Origin: Gammaproteobacteria bacterium UBA5109
GTDB lineage: Bacteria; Pseudomonadota; Gammaproteobacteria; Pseudomonadales; Pseudohongiellaceae
Reading direction: 5' to 3'
Assembly (NCBI GenBank): GCA_002414385.1
Contig: DHZH01000004.1
Location: forward strand, 7,361 to 71,360
DNA: 64,000 nucleotides
The notes beneath the pieces are model-generated. The model saw nothing but the letters and a program-made list of their open reading frames with translations. It had not been told where the DNA came from and made no database searches. A program made the position numbers and the translations under genes. Below are positions 9,660 through 17,631 of the stretch, in pieces. Each line of letters opens with the position of its first letter. Positions within the stretch are counted from its first letter, which is position 1.

Positions 9660-10778
9660 TTAACTGGCAAATCTGACACAGTAAACCGGCGCCAGATTGT
9701 GGCTGAGTTCCTGCCAGACATCGCCCTGATCCTCACTGACCCAGAGGTTACCGCTGGTACTACCCATCGTCAATTGCGTGCCACTGCTGTCGATTGCCAG
9801 GGCATGGCGGTATACCAGATCAAATGAATGCTCCTGCGGCAGGCCCCTGCTCAGGACTTCAAAACTACGACCTCCATCCCGGGTACGGGTAACCACCAGT
9901 TTGTTATCGACCGGCATCCGGCACTCATCTTTAACCCCTGGCACAAACCAGGCCGTATCCGGGTCCTGCGGATGTACAGCGACAGCAAACCCAAACACCG
10001 AGGGTCCTGCTGCTTCTATTTCAGACCAGTTCTGGCCACCATCAATACTTTTAAATATGCCGTTATGATGCTGTACCCATAATTTATCCCGGTCTGCCGG
10101 GCAGGCAACCAGGGCATGAGGATCCTGTGCATCCGGGTTGTAGGCCTGTTCCGGCGGCATATATTCGGCACGCATTCCCTGTGTTCTTGACTCCCAGCTT
10201 CGACAGCCATCATTGCTTTCCCAGACACCACCACAGGAAATGGCAACCCTTAGCTGCTGGGGTTTTTCCGGATTCAGGCAGATAGAATGCAGTGCCGGTT
10301 TGTCGGTTCCGCCGCCGAACCAGTTGGCTGCATTGTCCATGTCGGTCAGGGAAGTGATCAGTTCCCAGCTCTCTCCCCGGTCACTGGAGTGGAAAAGGCC
10401 ACAGGGAATTGTACCGGCCCAGATTTCACCTTCGCCGAGGCCCTTTTCAAGACAGAATATCTGCTCGACAGACCTGGCATTATCCGCAGAATCTGAGTCT
10501 GCTTCATTTCCTTCTGCCAGCGGGAAAGCCGGTACGCTTATTTCAGTCCAGTTTTTCCCGCCATCTTCCGAACGGTGCAATTTCGGACCAAAGTGCCCCA
10601 GATTCAAGGCAGCGTAGACTGAATTATCACCTGCATCAGCCAGCACCATACTGACCGGCTCGCCGGGAAATGAAATATTACCGACTTCCCAGCCTTCCCT
10701 GCCTGAATTGCTGCCCTGCCTGTCATATCTGATCAGCCCCTTGCGGGTCCCGACCCAGATGCTTGTTTCCATTGTCAT
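9660..10778 (-). CDS. BNR/sialidase-like beta-propeller protein
   Basis: 372 residues, no signal peptide. Repeated Asp-box and BNR-like turns occur through the length ('SEDGGKNWTEI', 'SSDRGESWELI', 'SNDGCRSWESR', 'SIDGGQNWSEI', 'TRDGGRSFEVL', 'SEDQGDVWQEL'), giving a six- or seven-bladed propeller as in YCF48/sialidase-fold proteins. The residues needed for sialidase chemistry are not evident, so this is probably a binding scaffold rather than a glycosidase. It starts five bases after the stop of the MoaD/ThiS gene, and its ribosome site overlaps the codons of that gene's Gly-Gly tail. The two are therefore co-translated and probably act together. Confidence 0.8.
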   Translation of the reverse strand: MTMETSIWVGTRKGLIRYDRQGSNSGREGWEVGNISFPGEPVSMVLADAGDNSVYAALNLGHFGPKLHRSEDGGKNWTEISVPAFPLAEGNEADSDSADNARSVEQIFCLEKGLGEGEIWAGTIPCGLFHSSDRGESWELITSLTDMDNAANWFGGGTDKPALHSICLNPEKPQQLRVAISCGGVWESNDGCRSWESRTQGMRAEYMPPEQAYNPDAQDPHALVACPADRDKLWVQHHNGIFKSIDGGQNWSEIEAAGPSVFGFAVAVHPQDPDTAWFVPGVKDECRMPVDNKLVVTRTRDGGRSFEVLSRGLPQEHSFDLVYRHALAIDSSGTQLTMGSTSGNLWVSEDQGDVWQELSHNLAPVYCVRFAS

Positions 10779-10783
10779 CCCTG

Positions 10784-11053
10784 TTACCCTCCGCTCAAGG
10801 CCTGTGCCACATACACCACACTCTTGTCTTTTACTTTATCTGACTGCTGAATTTTATCTGTAATTATTACGCCATCCACAAACACGGCAATATGTTTACG
10901 AATACGATTCTGGTCATCAAGGATATAGCTGCGTAATTCAGGATTTTGTTCACAGCATGCCTGCAGCACTTCTCGCACAGATGAGCCTTCCACCTCCTGT
11001 GTTGGACAGGCAAGGTGTTTTTCCAGGTTGGGAGTGAATTCAACAAGCACCAT
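10784..11053 (-). CDS. MoaD/ThiS-family ubiquitin-like protein
   Basis: 89 residues, a typical size for a beta-grasp sulfur carrier. 'VREVLQACCEQNPELRSYI' and 'RKHIAVFVDGVIITDK' match the MoaD/ThiS fold, and the chain ends in ALSGG. The exposed C-terminal Gly-Gly is the site that E1-like enzymes adenylate and convert to a thiocarboxylate. No MoaE, ThiF/MoeB or ThiG gene is close by. The gene is first in a two-gene operon with the propeller protein, so its partner may lie outside molybdopterin or thiamine synthesis. Confidence 0.82.
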   Translation of the reverse strand: MVLVEFTPNLEKHLACPTQEVEGSSVREVLQACCEQNPELRSYILDDQNRIRKHIAVFVDGVIITDKIQQSDKVKDKSVVYVAQALSGG

Positions 11054-11133
11054 ATGACTTATTATAGGCTTCGGGGGGACAAATTAAATGACAGCTTGAT
11101 GATTTGTAGTGCCATCATAAATAGCTTGCTAAA

Positions 11134-12291
11134 ATGCAGCGCATGCCAGTTGAGAATATATACCGGAATACCCGGAAAGCCACTGAAGCGCTTTGTTCAC
11201 CTCTTTCCCCTGAAGACTACGTTCCACAACTGGTCGAATATGCCAGCCCACCTAAATGGCATCTGGCACATACCACCTGGTTTTTTGAGGAGATGATCCT
11301 CAAACAGCAGCTTCCTGATTACCAGGTTTTTGATCCTCAGTTCGGCTTTCTGTTTAACAGTTATTACAACACCATCGGCGAACGTCTCGCCCGCTCTGCC
11401 AGAGGCGATATCACCAGGCCTGATGTCGAAAGCGTTTATCAATATCGCGACTATGTCGATGAACATATGCATAAACTGATGAATACTTCACTCAGTCCGC
11501 AGGTAAACGAGCTGATCATTCTTGGCATCAATCATGAACAACAGCATCAGGAATTACTGCTAACCGACCTGAAATTTGCCCTGGGACATAATCCGCTGTT
11601 TCCTGTCTACCACAAGGATGCCAATTACCTTGATAATGCAAATACCGAAGAAGGCAGGATTCAAATCGACGCCGGTCTTTATGAAGTCGGCCATGAGGAA
11701 AAGGGCTTTCATTTTGATAACGAATGCAGCCGTCACAAGGTTTACCTCAACAGTTTCTCCATTGATAAGGCGCTGGTGACAAACGGGGAATATCTTGAGT
11801 TTATTGAAGCAGGCGGTTATGAGAACTTTCAGTACTGGCTGGATGATGGCTGGCACTGGTTACAGCAAAACAGGATAAAGGCCCCGCTTTACTGGCATAA
11901 ACTGGATAATACCTGGCATTACTATACGCTGGCAGGCCTGCAAAGCGTCAACCCCGATGCCATGCTGTGCCATGTCTCATATTATGAAGCCTGTGCCTTT
12001 GCCAGTTACATGAGCAAACGCCTGCCGACCGAGTTTGAATGGGAAATCGCCAGTCAGTATTTCCTCTGGGGCAAACGTTGGGAGTGGACCAATTCAGCTT
12101 ACCTGCCCTATCCTGACTATAAAATCAGTGCCGGTGCGGTCGGTGAATATAATGGCAAGTTCATGATCAACCAGATGGTTTTGCGTGGCGCCTCTGTAGC
12201 CACAGCACCGCAACACAGCAGAAATACATACCGCAATTTCTTTCTTCCCCACCTGCAGTGGCAGTACTCGGGAATCAGACTGGCCCAGTAA
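11134..12291 (+). CDS. egtB: Ergothioneine sulfoxide synthase EgtB
   Basis: 385 residues. The N-terminal DinB-like domain has the iron ligands: 'HLAHTTWFFEE' (His near 46) and 'NHEQQHQELL' (His134, His138, the H-x3-H-x-E motif). The C-terminal FGE-sulfatase/C-lectin domain ends with the EgtB signature 'RGASVATAPQHSRNTYRNFF' and 'WQYSGIRLAQ'. EgtB uses O2 and non-haem Fe(II) to join hercynine to a cysteine-containing thiol as a sulfoxide. The sulfur donor (cysteine or gamma-glutamylcysteine) cannot be read, but no egtA or egtC lies here. A second ATG at 11143 is an equally possible start; neither has a clear ribosome site. It is followed by egtD after 24 bases. Confidence 0.9.
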   Translation: MQRMPVENIYRNTRKATEALCSPLSPEDYVPQLVEYASPPKWHLAHTTWFFEEMILKQQLPDYQVFDPQFGFLFNSYYNTIGERLARSARGDITRPDVESVYQYRDYVDEHMHKLMNTSLSPQVNELIILGINHEQQHQELLLTDLKFALGHNPLFPVYHKDANYLDNANTEEGRIQIDAGLYEVGHEEKGFHFDNECSRHKVYLNSFSIDKALVTNGEYLEFIEAGGYENFQYWLDDGWHWLQQNRIKAPLYWHKLDNTWHYYTLAGLQSVNPDAMLCHVSYYEACAFASYMSKRLPTEFEWEIASQYFLWGKRWEWTNSAYLPYPDYKISAGAVGEYNGKFMINQMVLRGASVATAPQHSRNTYRNFFLPHLQWQYSGIRLAQ

Positions 12292-12315
12292 TACAACAGG
12301 AAAAATGAGAGCAAA

Positions 12316-13263
12316 ATGATTGAGCAATTTAAACAGGATGTCGATGCTGGCCTGAGCGCGGATAACAAGTTTTTACCTTCCCAATATTTCTATGATGCCA
12401 TTGGAGATGATTTGTTTCAGCAGATCATGGCTATGCCGGACTACTACCTGACCCGGGCGGAATTTGAAATCTTTAACCAGAAAACCCAGGAGCTAATTGA
12501 TTCCTTTGGTATTGAACATGACAGTTTTTTTGAAATTATCGAACTGGGCCCCGGTGATGGAAAAAAAACCAAGAAATTGCTGAAAAAACTTCTCAAACAG
12601 AATTATGATTTCATCTACCACCCAATAGACATTTCCGGAAATGTGCTCAATCAACTTGAAGAATCCCTGAATGACGAGATGCCGGAGCTCAACACCAGAC
12701 CCAAACAGGGTCTGTATTTTGATGCACTGGCTTCCCTGAAAAAATCAGACCATAAAAAAATTGTACTGTTTCTGGGTTCAAATATCGGCAACCTGGATGA
12801 TGAGCAGGCAGCAGACTTTCTCTACCACCTTGGCTCAAACTTCAGGCATGACGATATACTTCTGTTGGGTGTCGACCTGAAGAAGTCCCGTGACATTATT
12901 TTACCTGCCTATAATGACCCTCAAGGGATTACGGCCAGCTTCAATCTCAATATTCTGGACCGGATAAATCGCGAGCTTGGCGGTAATTTTGAGCGCAACA
13001 ATTTTTCCCATGCGCCGGAATATCTTGAAGATAAAGGTGTGGCTAACAGTTTTTTGATTTCCCTGGCCGAGCAAAGTGTTTACATAAAAAGCCTGGATAA
13101 AACCTTCAACTTCACAAAAGGTGAAAAAATTCATACAGAAATCTCACGCAAATACGATGAAGAGATTCTGCAGCGAATTATTGCCGATACCGATTTTTTC
13201 CTCGATGCAAAAATATGTGACAGCAAGGCATATTTTGCCGACTACATACTTAAACGAAATTGA
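12316..13263 (+). CDS. egtD: L-histidine N-alpha-methyltransferase EgtD
   Basis: 315 residues, the normal family length. 'YFYDAIGDDLFQQIMAMPDY' plus 'YLTRAEFEI' (about 24-50) is the EgtD signature. 'IELGPGDGKKTKKLLK' is the SAM-binding loop, 'LFLGSNIGNL' follows, and 'AYNDPQGITASFNLNILDRI' lies in the histidine-binding lobe. EgtD trimethylates histidine to hercynine, the substrate of EgtB. With egtB directly upstream this is a complete core for ergothioneine, apart from the final C-S lyase, which has no dedicated gene here. The stop overlaps the next gene's TTG start by TTGA. Confidence 0.93.
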   Translation: MIEQFKQDVDAGLSADNKFLPSQYFYDAIGDDLFQQIMAMPDYYLTRAEFEIFNQKTQELIDSFGIEHDSFFEIIELGPGDGKKTKKLLKKLLKQNYDFIYHPIDISGNVLNQLEESLNDEMPELNTRPKQGLYFDALASLKKSDHKKIVLFLGSNIGNLDDEQAADFLYHLGSNFRHDDILLLGVDLKKSRDIILPAYNDPQGITASFNLNILDRINRELGGNFERNNFSHAPEYLEDKGVANSFLISLAEQSVYIKSLDKTFNFTKGEKIHTEISRKYDEEILQRIIADTDFFLDAKICDSKAYFADYILKRN

Positions 13264-13922
13264 ATGAATCCCACCAACAGCTGGCAATTCTTGGTCTGGA
13301 CAGGCAGGCGACCGAATTTTATCAGCGCTATCTGCAGGAGTACCTGGAGGGGCATAAAACCACCCTGAAAAACAGCACAGCTCATGTGATCAAGGCTGAT
13401 TTCGAAGAGCTTAATTCTTATTTGCCGGACAATTATGCCGAACTCGTACCACGCCTGGAAAAAATCCTGGGGGAAATTGATTTACAGAACTGCAGGGCCT
13501 TATTGATTCCGAATATCACCCTGCACACCATCCTGCCGAGAGTAAATCTGGACCCGAAATTCCGCAACAGAATTATCAATCCAATCAGCTGTGCGCTGGA
13601 TTATTTACAGCAATGCAAGCTTGGCGAAATTACCCTGGCTGCCACCCGGCATACCATGCTGGGTACCCAGTTAAGCGACTTTTTCAGTTCAAATGGAATC
13701 AGGGTTCAGGTTCCCGCAGCGCAGGATGTCCAACTCATTGATGCAATCCGTTTACGGGTTTTTACAAAAGGAGCTGAGCAGGCACTGACGAATCAACTCA
13801 GACAGGTATTGAGCAGATATCCTCATGTCCTGCTGGCCTGTACCGAGTTGTCCATGCTTAATGATGATGAAGTTTTTATGGATATGGCCCGCATGCAAAT
13901 TCAGGCTGCAGCATCAGCCTGA
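13260..13922 (+). CDS. Asp/Glu racemase-superfamily protein in the ergothioneine operon
   Basis: 220 residues starting at TTG 13260, overlapping the egtD stop (TTGA), which implies coupled translation. No in-frame ATG is near. The fold is the aspartate/glutamate racemase type: 'ILGLDRQATEFY' at the N-terminus, 'DFEEL', 'LLIPNITLHTIL' (about 80-91), 'TLAATRHTMLGTQL' and 'HVLLACTELSML' (Cys194-Thr-Glu). The second catalytic Cys of the superfamily is kept. At the first site, where two-Cys racemases read C-N-T, this protein reads Asn84-Ile85-Thr86, so the usual two-Cys racemisation is unlikely. It could be a one-Cys racemase, a decarboxylase or a lyase. Its place after egtB-egtD suggests a task linked to ergothioneine, but this is inference. 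The 3' end overlaps the convergent MFS gene by 22 bases. Confidence 0.8.
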   Translation: MNESHQQLAILGLDRQATEFYQRYLQEYLEGHKTTLKNSTAHVIKADFEELNSYLPDNYAELVPRLEKILGEIDLQNCRALLIPNITLHTILPRVNLDPKFRNRIINPISCALDYLQQCKLGEITLAATRHTMLGTQLSDFFSSNGIRVQVPAAQDVQLIDAIRLRVFTKGAEQALTNQLRQVLSRYPHVLLACTELSMLNDDEVFMDMARMQIQAAASA

Positions 13923-15205
13923 GGAATTCCCGGTGCTGCTTTCTGGACTGAAACTTTAAACAGGTAACTGGCAACAAAACCCAGAAGTGCAAATACAAAG
14001 ATCACGGAAAAAACATGCTGGTGCCCCGCAGCTCCGGGTGAACTGTCAATCAGATAACCCATCAATGGGCCCATAAAGATATCCGGAGTGAAGCCAATAA
14101 AGGATACCAGCCCGACAGCACTACCGGTGTAGGCCAGCGGAATCCTGGCTTCCCCCATCACCGCAAAATACAGACCCCGCAGGGCATAGATGCCGGCACT
14201 CGTCGTTGCAATCGTCAGAATCAGTATCCAGAGTATTCCCGAGACAAGCATGCCGCTGGCTATCACAGCACTGCCAAGCATGACGACGCTGAAACTGCAG
14301 AGCAGCATGAAAAAGACATTAAACCTGTCAGCCAGAAAGCCTGCCGTAATCGCAGCGACGGGTCGCATCCAGAATGATATGGTACCAAGCTGTACGGCCT
14401 GGACTTCATTGTAACCAAAGGCATCCCTCGCATAGAGAGAAAAGTCGTCGGTACTTTTGTAGGCCACATAGGCACAAAGAATTATCACTGCCTGTAGCCA
14501 GACACCCCGCATGGCAATGATCTTCTTCAATCCCTGCAGGTTTATTTTATGTGCCGAGGATTCAGCTGCTGGATTGCGATCACTGTCCGGAATAAAAAGC
14601 AACACCAGCAATGCAGCCACTACACCCATGCCGGAAAAAATATAGATTACTGCGCCAAGTGCATTGGTGCGTTGTGCAAAACTCGCGGATTCAACATCTT
14701 CCGGTAACAGGGCAGCAAAAATAAACACTGAAACGGAGGACAGGAGTGCTGCAAACAGACCTCTGCCTCCATCAAGAATACCAAATGCCTGCCCCTGACT
14801 GGCCGCACCCAGCTCACGGGTGGTTTTGATCAATGCCGCCCAGAACAGAAAGATGGTAGTCAGCCCCCAGAACGCATAAAGCAGAGTCAGTGTGCCCAGA
14901 GAAGGAATATTTGCCAGCAAGAGGCCAGCTGCAGATGTTGCCAGCAGGGCGATAACCAGTAGACGACGTGCAGGGAACCGGTCGGCCAGCGGACCACCGG
15001 CAAAATAGGAAAGCATGGCAATTACGCCATATAGAGAGAAAGCCGTACCCAGCTGCAGATTGGTGATACCAAAGACATCGAGAAACACCGGCCGAAAAAC
15101 ACGTGAAAGAACAAAGGGCAGCAGGAATATTGCTTCTCCGGCGATTACCAGCGCCAGTAAAGCCAGATAGCGTAAATGCTTGGTGTTCGTGTCACTGCTA
15201 TTGAT
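13901..15205 (-). CDS. MFS transporter with no standard start codon
   Basis: A 12-helix major facilitator protein. 'GGPLADRFPARRLL' (loop 2-3) and a matching 'AGFLADRFNVFFML' in the second half are seen. The first ATG/GTG/TTG in frame is GTG 15088, but a start there would cut off helix 1. Upstream of it the frame stays open to a TAA at 15230 and encodes plausible protein: SDTNTKHLRYLALLALVIAG, then a helix 1 segment ending RVFRPVFLDVF. Only ATT (15220), CTG (15211) and ATC (15205) are available as starts; ATC has GGAG six bases before it. I therefore place the start at 15205 (434 residues), the usual MFS length. The substrate is unknown. Confidence 0.72.
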   Translation of the reverse strand: MNSSDTNTKHLRYLALLALVIAGEAIFLLPFVLSRVFRPVFLDVFGITNLQLGTAFSLYGVIAMLSYFAGGPLADRFPARRLLVIALLATSAAGLLLANIPSLGTLTLLYAFWGLTTIFLFWAALIKTTRELGAASQGQAFGILDGGRGLFAALLSSVSVFIFAALLPEDVESASFAQRTNALGAVIYIFSGMGVVAALLVLLFIPDSDRNPAAESSAHKINLQGLKKIIAMRGVWLQAVIILCAYVAYKSTDDFSLYARDAFGYNEVQAVQLGTISFWMRPVAAITAGFLADRFNVFFMLLCSFSVVMLGSAVIASGMLVSGILWILILTIATTSAGIYALRGLYFAVMGEARIPLAYTGSAVGLVSFIGFTPDIFMGPLMGYLIDSSPGAAGHQHVFSVIFVFALLGFVASYLFKVSVQKAAPGIPQADAAA

Positions 15206-15322
15206 GCTCAGCTCCGGAATCCAGCCTGGTTAAGCCTCCTGATCATTCTAGCGCTTATTCAGTCCGGGAGTAAAAGTCTATAAACTGCTTACCTGGAAAG
15301 CGTTTAATAACAGGAGAACATT

Positions 15323-16174
15323 ATGTCCAAGGCAACAATTGCTGTCACCGGTGCCACCGGTCAGCTTGGTGGCCGGGTTGCCAAAAAACTTGATGCCCAG
15401 CAAATCCCCTCTCGGCTGATTGTTCGTGATCTGAGTCGGGCGCCTGATTTGCAACATGCAGAAGCGGTAGCCGCCAGCTATATCGAGCGGGATTCCATGC
15501 TTGAAGCCCTGAAAGGTATAGAAACCGTATTTTTTGTATCCGGTTTTGAAAGTGAAGATCGTCTGGTGCATCACAAGGCTGCCGTTGAAGCTTTTGTTGA
15601 AAGCGGCGTTAAACGAGTGGTCTATACCTCCTTCCTGGGAGCAGCTTCAGATGCCACTTTCACCTTCGCGCGACAACATTTCGCCACAGAAGAATACCTG
15701 AGGACAGCCGGGCTTGATTATGTCGCATTGCGAAACAGTCTGTATCTGGATGTCCTGCCCTATTTTGCTGTAGAAGGTGAGATTCGTTGCCCCGCCGGGC
15801 ATGGTCGATTTGCACCGGTAGCCAGAGAAGATATAGCCGACGTCGCTGTCCATGCCTTGCTTGACAAGGAAATTAAAAGTGGCAGCTACAACGTTACAGG
15901 TGCTGAACTTTTAAGCATGCAGGATGTGGCTGCATTACTGAGCTCTATTCAGGGGACTACTGTCAAGTTTGTCAATGAAGGTGTTGAAGAAGCATATGCT
16001 TCTCGAGCTCACTACGACGCCAGCGACTATGAGAAAGAAGGCTGGGTGACAAGTTACCTGGCTATTGCCCGTGGCGAAATGAATGTAGTCTCGGATGTGG
16101 TAAAAAAGTTTACCGGTCATGATCCGATCACGCCTGCTGCATTTTTACAGGCCCTGCAAAATCAGAAAGCATGA
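15323..16174 (+). CDS. NmrA-like NAD(P)-binding protein (QorB type)
   Basis: 283 residues, atypical short-chain dehydrogenase fold. 'IAVTGATGQLGGRVAKKL' (residues 5-22) is the nucleotide-binding loop GxxGxxG. 'VKRVVYTSFLGA' and 'FATEEYLRTAGLDYVALRNS' are typical of the NmrA/QorB group. Members are NAD(P)H-dependent quinone reductases or redox-sensing regulators in the cytoplasm. The classic YxxxK pair of ordinary SDRs is not kept. AGGAG lies nine bases before the ATG. It stands alone between a divergent MFS gene and a downstream lipoprotein gene. Confidence 0.83.
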   Translation: MSKATIAVTGATGQLGGRVAKKLDAQQIPSRLIVRDLSRAPDLQHAEAVAASYIERDSMLEALKGIETVFFVSGFESEDRLVHHKAAVEAFVESGVKRVVYTSFLGAASDATFTFARQHFATEEYLRTAGLDYVALRNSLYLDVLPYFAVEGEIRCPAGHGRFAPVAREDIADVAVHALLDKEIKSGSYNVTGAELLSMQDVAALLSSIQGTTVKFVNEGVEEAYASRAHYDASDYEKEGWVTSYLAIARGEMNVVSDVVKKFTGHDPITPAAFLQALQNQKA

Positions 16175-16258
16175 AGTTTTAATTTTGACAGGTAGAATAG
16201 CCTACAGAAAACATAATATTTAATTGCTTGGAAAATAAATAAATCCAGGGAGACTTCA

Positions 16259-17536
16259 ATGTCCCAGAATACAAATTTATATAAACCCCTTACCTTGTTA
16301 CTGGGTGTTTTTTTCCTGCTTTCCTGCTCTCAGGAAGAACCTGCAGTCACTCAGGAACAGGCAGGTCCAGAACCACAAGCTGCCTCCGATCTTGTTGTTT
16401 ATACTGGCGCCCGGGTAATCATAGGTGACGGCTCCGCTCCGATTGAAAATGCCGTCATGATTGTTGAGGATGGCGTGTTTCAGACAGTCGGCAGCAGCGC
16501 GTCAACTACCTACCCTGCCGCAGCCACGCAAATTGATCTGAGCGGCATGACAGTCATGCCGGCTATTATTGATACCCATGTACATCTGAATACTGAACCC
16601 GAAGCCTTGCTTAACGATCTCCGACAGCGTGCCGTTTATGGTGTCAGTGCCGCCATGAGCCTGGGTCGTGATTATGGTCAGATGCTTGAAATGCATCGTG
16701 AAATCATTCCCGGTGCCGCCATTTTCCTGACGGCTGGGCTTGGTATCACTGCACCTGAACCCGGGCGCTCGGAAGACCCGCACTGGGTCACGACTGTAGA
16801 GGAAGCACGTGCTGCAGTCGATCAGGAAGCTTCCCAGGGTGTCGATATCATCAAAATATGGGTAGATGATCGAGACGGACAATATGAAAAACTATCACCG
16901 GAACTCTATACAGCGGTGATTGAGCAGGCCCATGAGCATGGCCTGCCGGTAACCGCTCATATTTATAATCAGGAGGATGCCAAGGGCCTGTTGCGGGCTG
17001 GTGTTGATGCCTTTGCTCACGGTGTTCGCGATGTCCCGGTTGATGCGGAACTTATCAGTCTGTTCCAGCAACGACCCGAAGTTGTGGTGGTTCCCAATTT
17101 AACCGACAGAGGTGTCGCTACCGATCTCAGCTGGCTGCAGGGTACCATGCCTGCTGACATACTGGCAGGCTTGCAGGAGCAGTCAGTGGACAATCCCGGG
17201 CAGCAAGCAGAATTTGCCCTGCAGGCAGCCAATCTGGCGGCGCTGAATGAAGCAGGTGTGACCATTGCGCTTGGCACTGACGGCAATACACCCTGGGGGC
17301 CGCATCTTGAAATGGAAGATATGCTGATCTCAGGCATGACGCCGATGGAAGTAATTTCTGCTGCAACAGCAGATGCTGCAGCCTTTGTCGGTCTGGATGA
17401 TATGGGCAGTATAGAAGCCGGAAAAAATGCAGATTTTATCGTTCTGGAAGCCAATCCCCTGGACGATATTACCAATACCCGTCGTATAGCCGATGTTTAT
17501 TTACGCGGGGAACAGGTTAACCGTGATGCGATGTAA
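16259..17536 (+). CDS. Amidohydrolase-family lipoprotein
   Basis: 425 residues. A lipoprotein signal ends in the lipobox LLSC (Cys near residue 23). The mature part is a TIM-barrel amidohydrolase like imidazolonepropionase and related prolidases: 'DTHVHLNTEPEALL' (HxH metal ligands), 'DIIKIWVDD' (the Lys/metal strand), 'GLPVTAHIYNQEDA' (His), 'AGVDAFAHGVRD' (His), 'IALGTDGNTPWGPHLEME' (Asp), and 'GSIEAGKNADFIVLEANPLD' at the end. All metal-site residues of the group look present. It would hydrolyse a cyclic amide or peptide-like substrate at the cell envelope; the substrate is not predictable. The stop is 95 bases before a PQQ sugar dehydrogenase gene on the same strand. Confidence 0.85.
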   Translation: MSQNTNLYKPLTLLLGVFFLLSCSQEEPAVTQEQAGPEPQAASDLVVYTGARVIIGDGSAPIENAVMIVEDGVFQTVGSSASTTYPAAATQIDLSGMTVMPAIIDTHVHLNTEPEALLNDLRQRAVYGVSAAMSLGRDYGQMLEMHREIIPGAAIFLTAGLGITAPEPGRSEDPHWVTTVEEARAAVDQEASQGVDIIKIWVDDRDGQYEKLSPELYTAVIEQAHEHGLPVTAHIYNQEDAKGLLRAGVDAFAHGVRDVPVDAELISLFQQRPEVVVVPNLTDRGVATDLSWLQGTMPADILAGLQEQSVDNPGQQAEFALQAANLAALNEAGVTIALGTDGNTPWGPHLEMEDMLISGMTPMEVISAATADAAAFVGLDDMGSIEAGKNADFIVLEANPLDDITNTRRIADVYLRGEQVNRDAM

Positions 17537-17631
17537 TTGCTGTCATCCGTCACTATAAATTTAACGTAAGACTTAAAAAATAAAACCAAACCAACATACT
17601 GATAACAAAAAATTAAAGAGGAAGCTCCGTG

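Noticed and set aside
9660..10778. Calling the propeller protein a true sialidase
   Set aside because: Asp-box turns are present, but no arginine triad or catalytic Tyr/Glu pair can be placed and there is no signal peptide.
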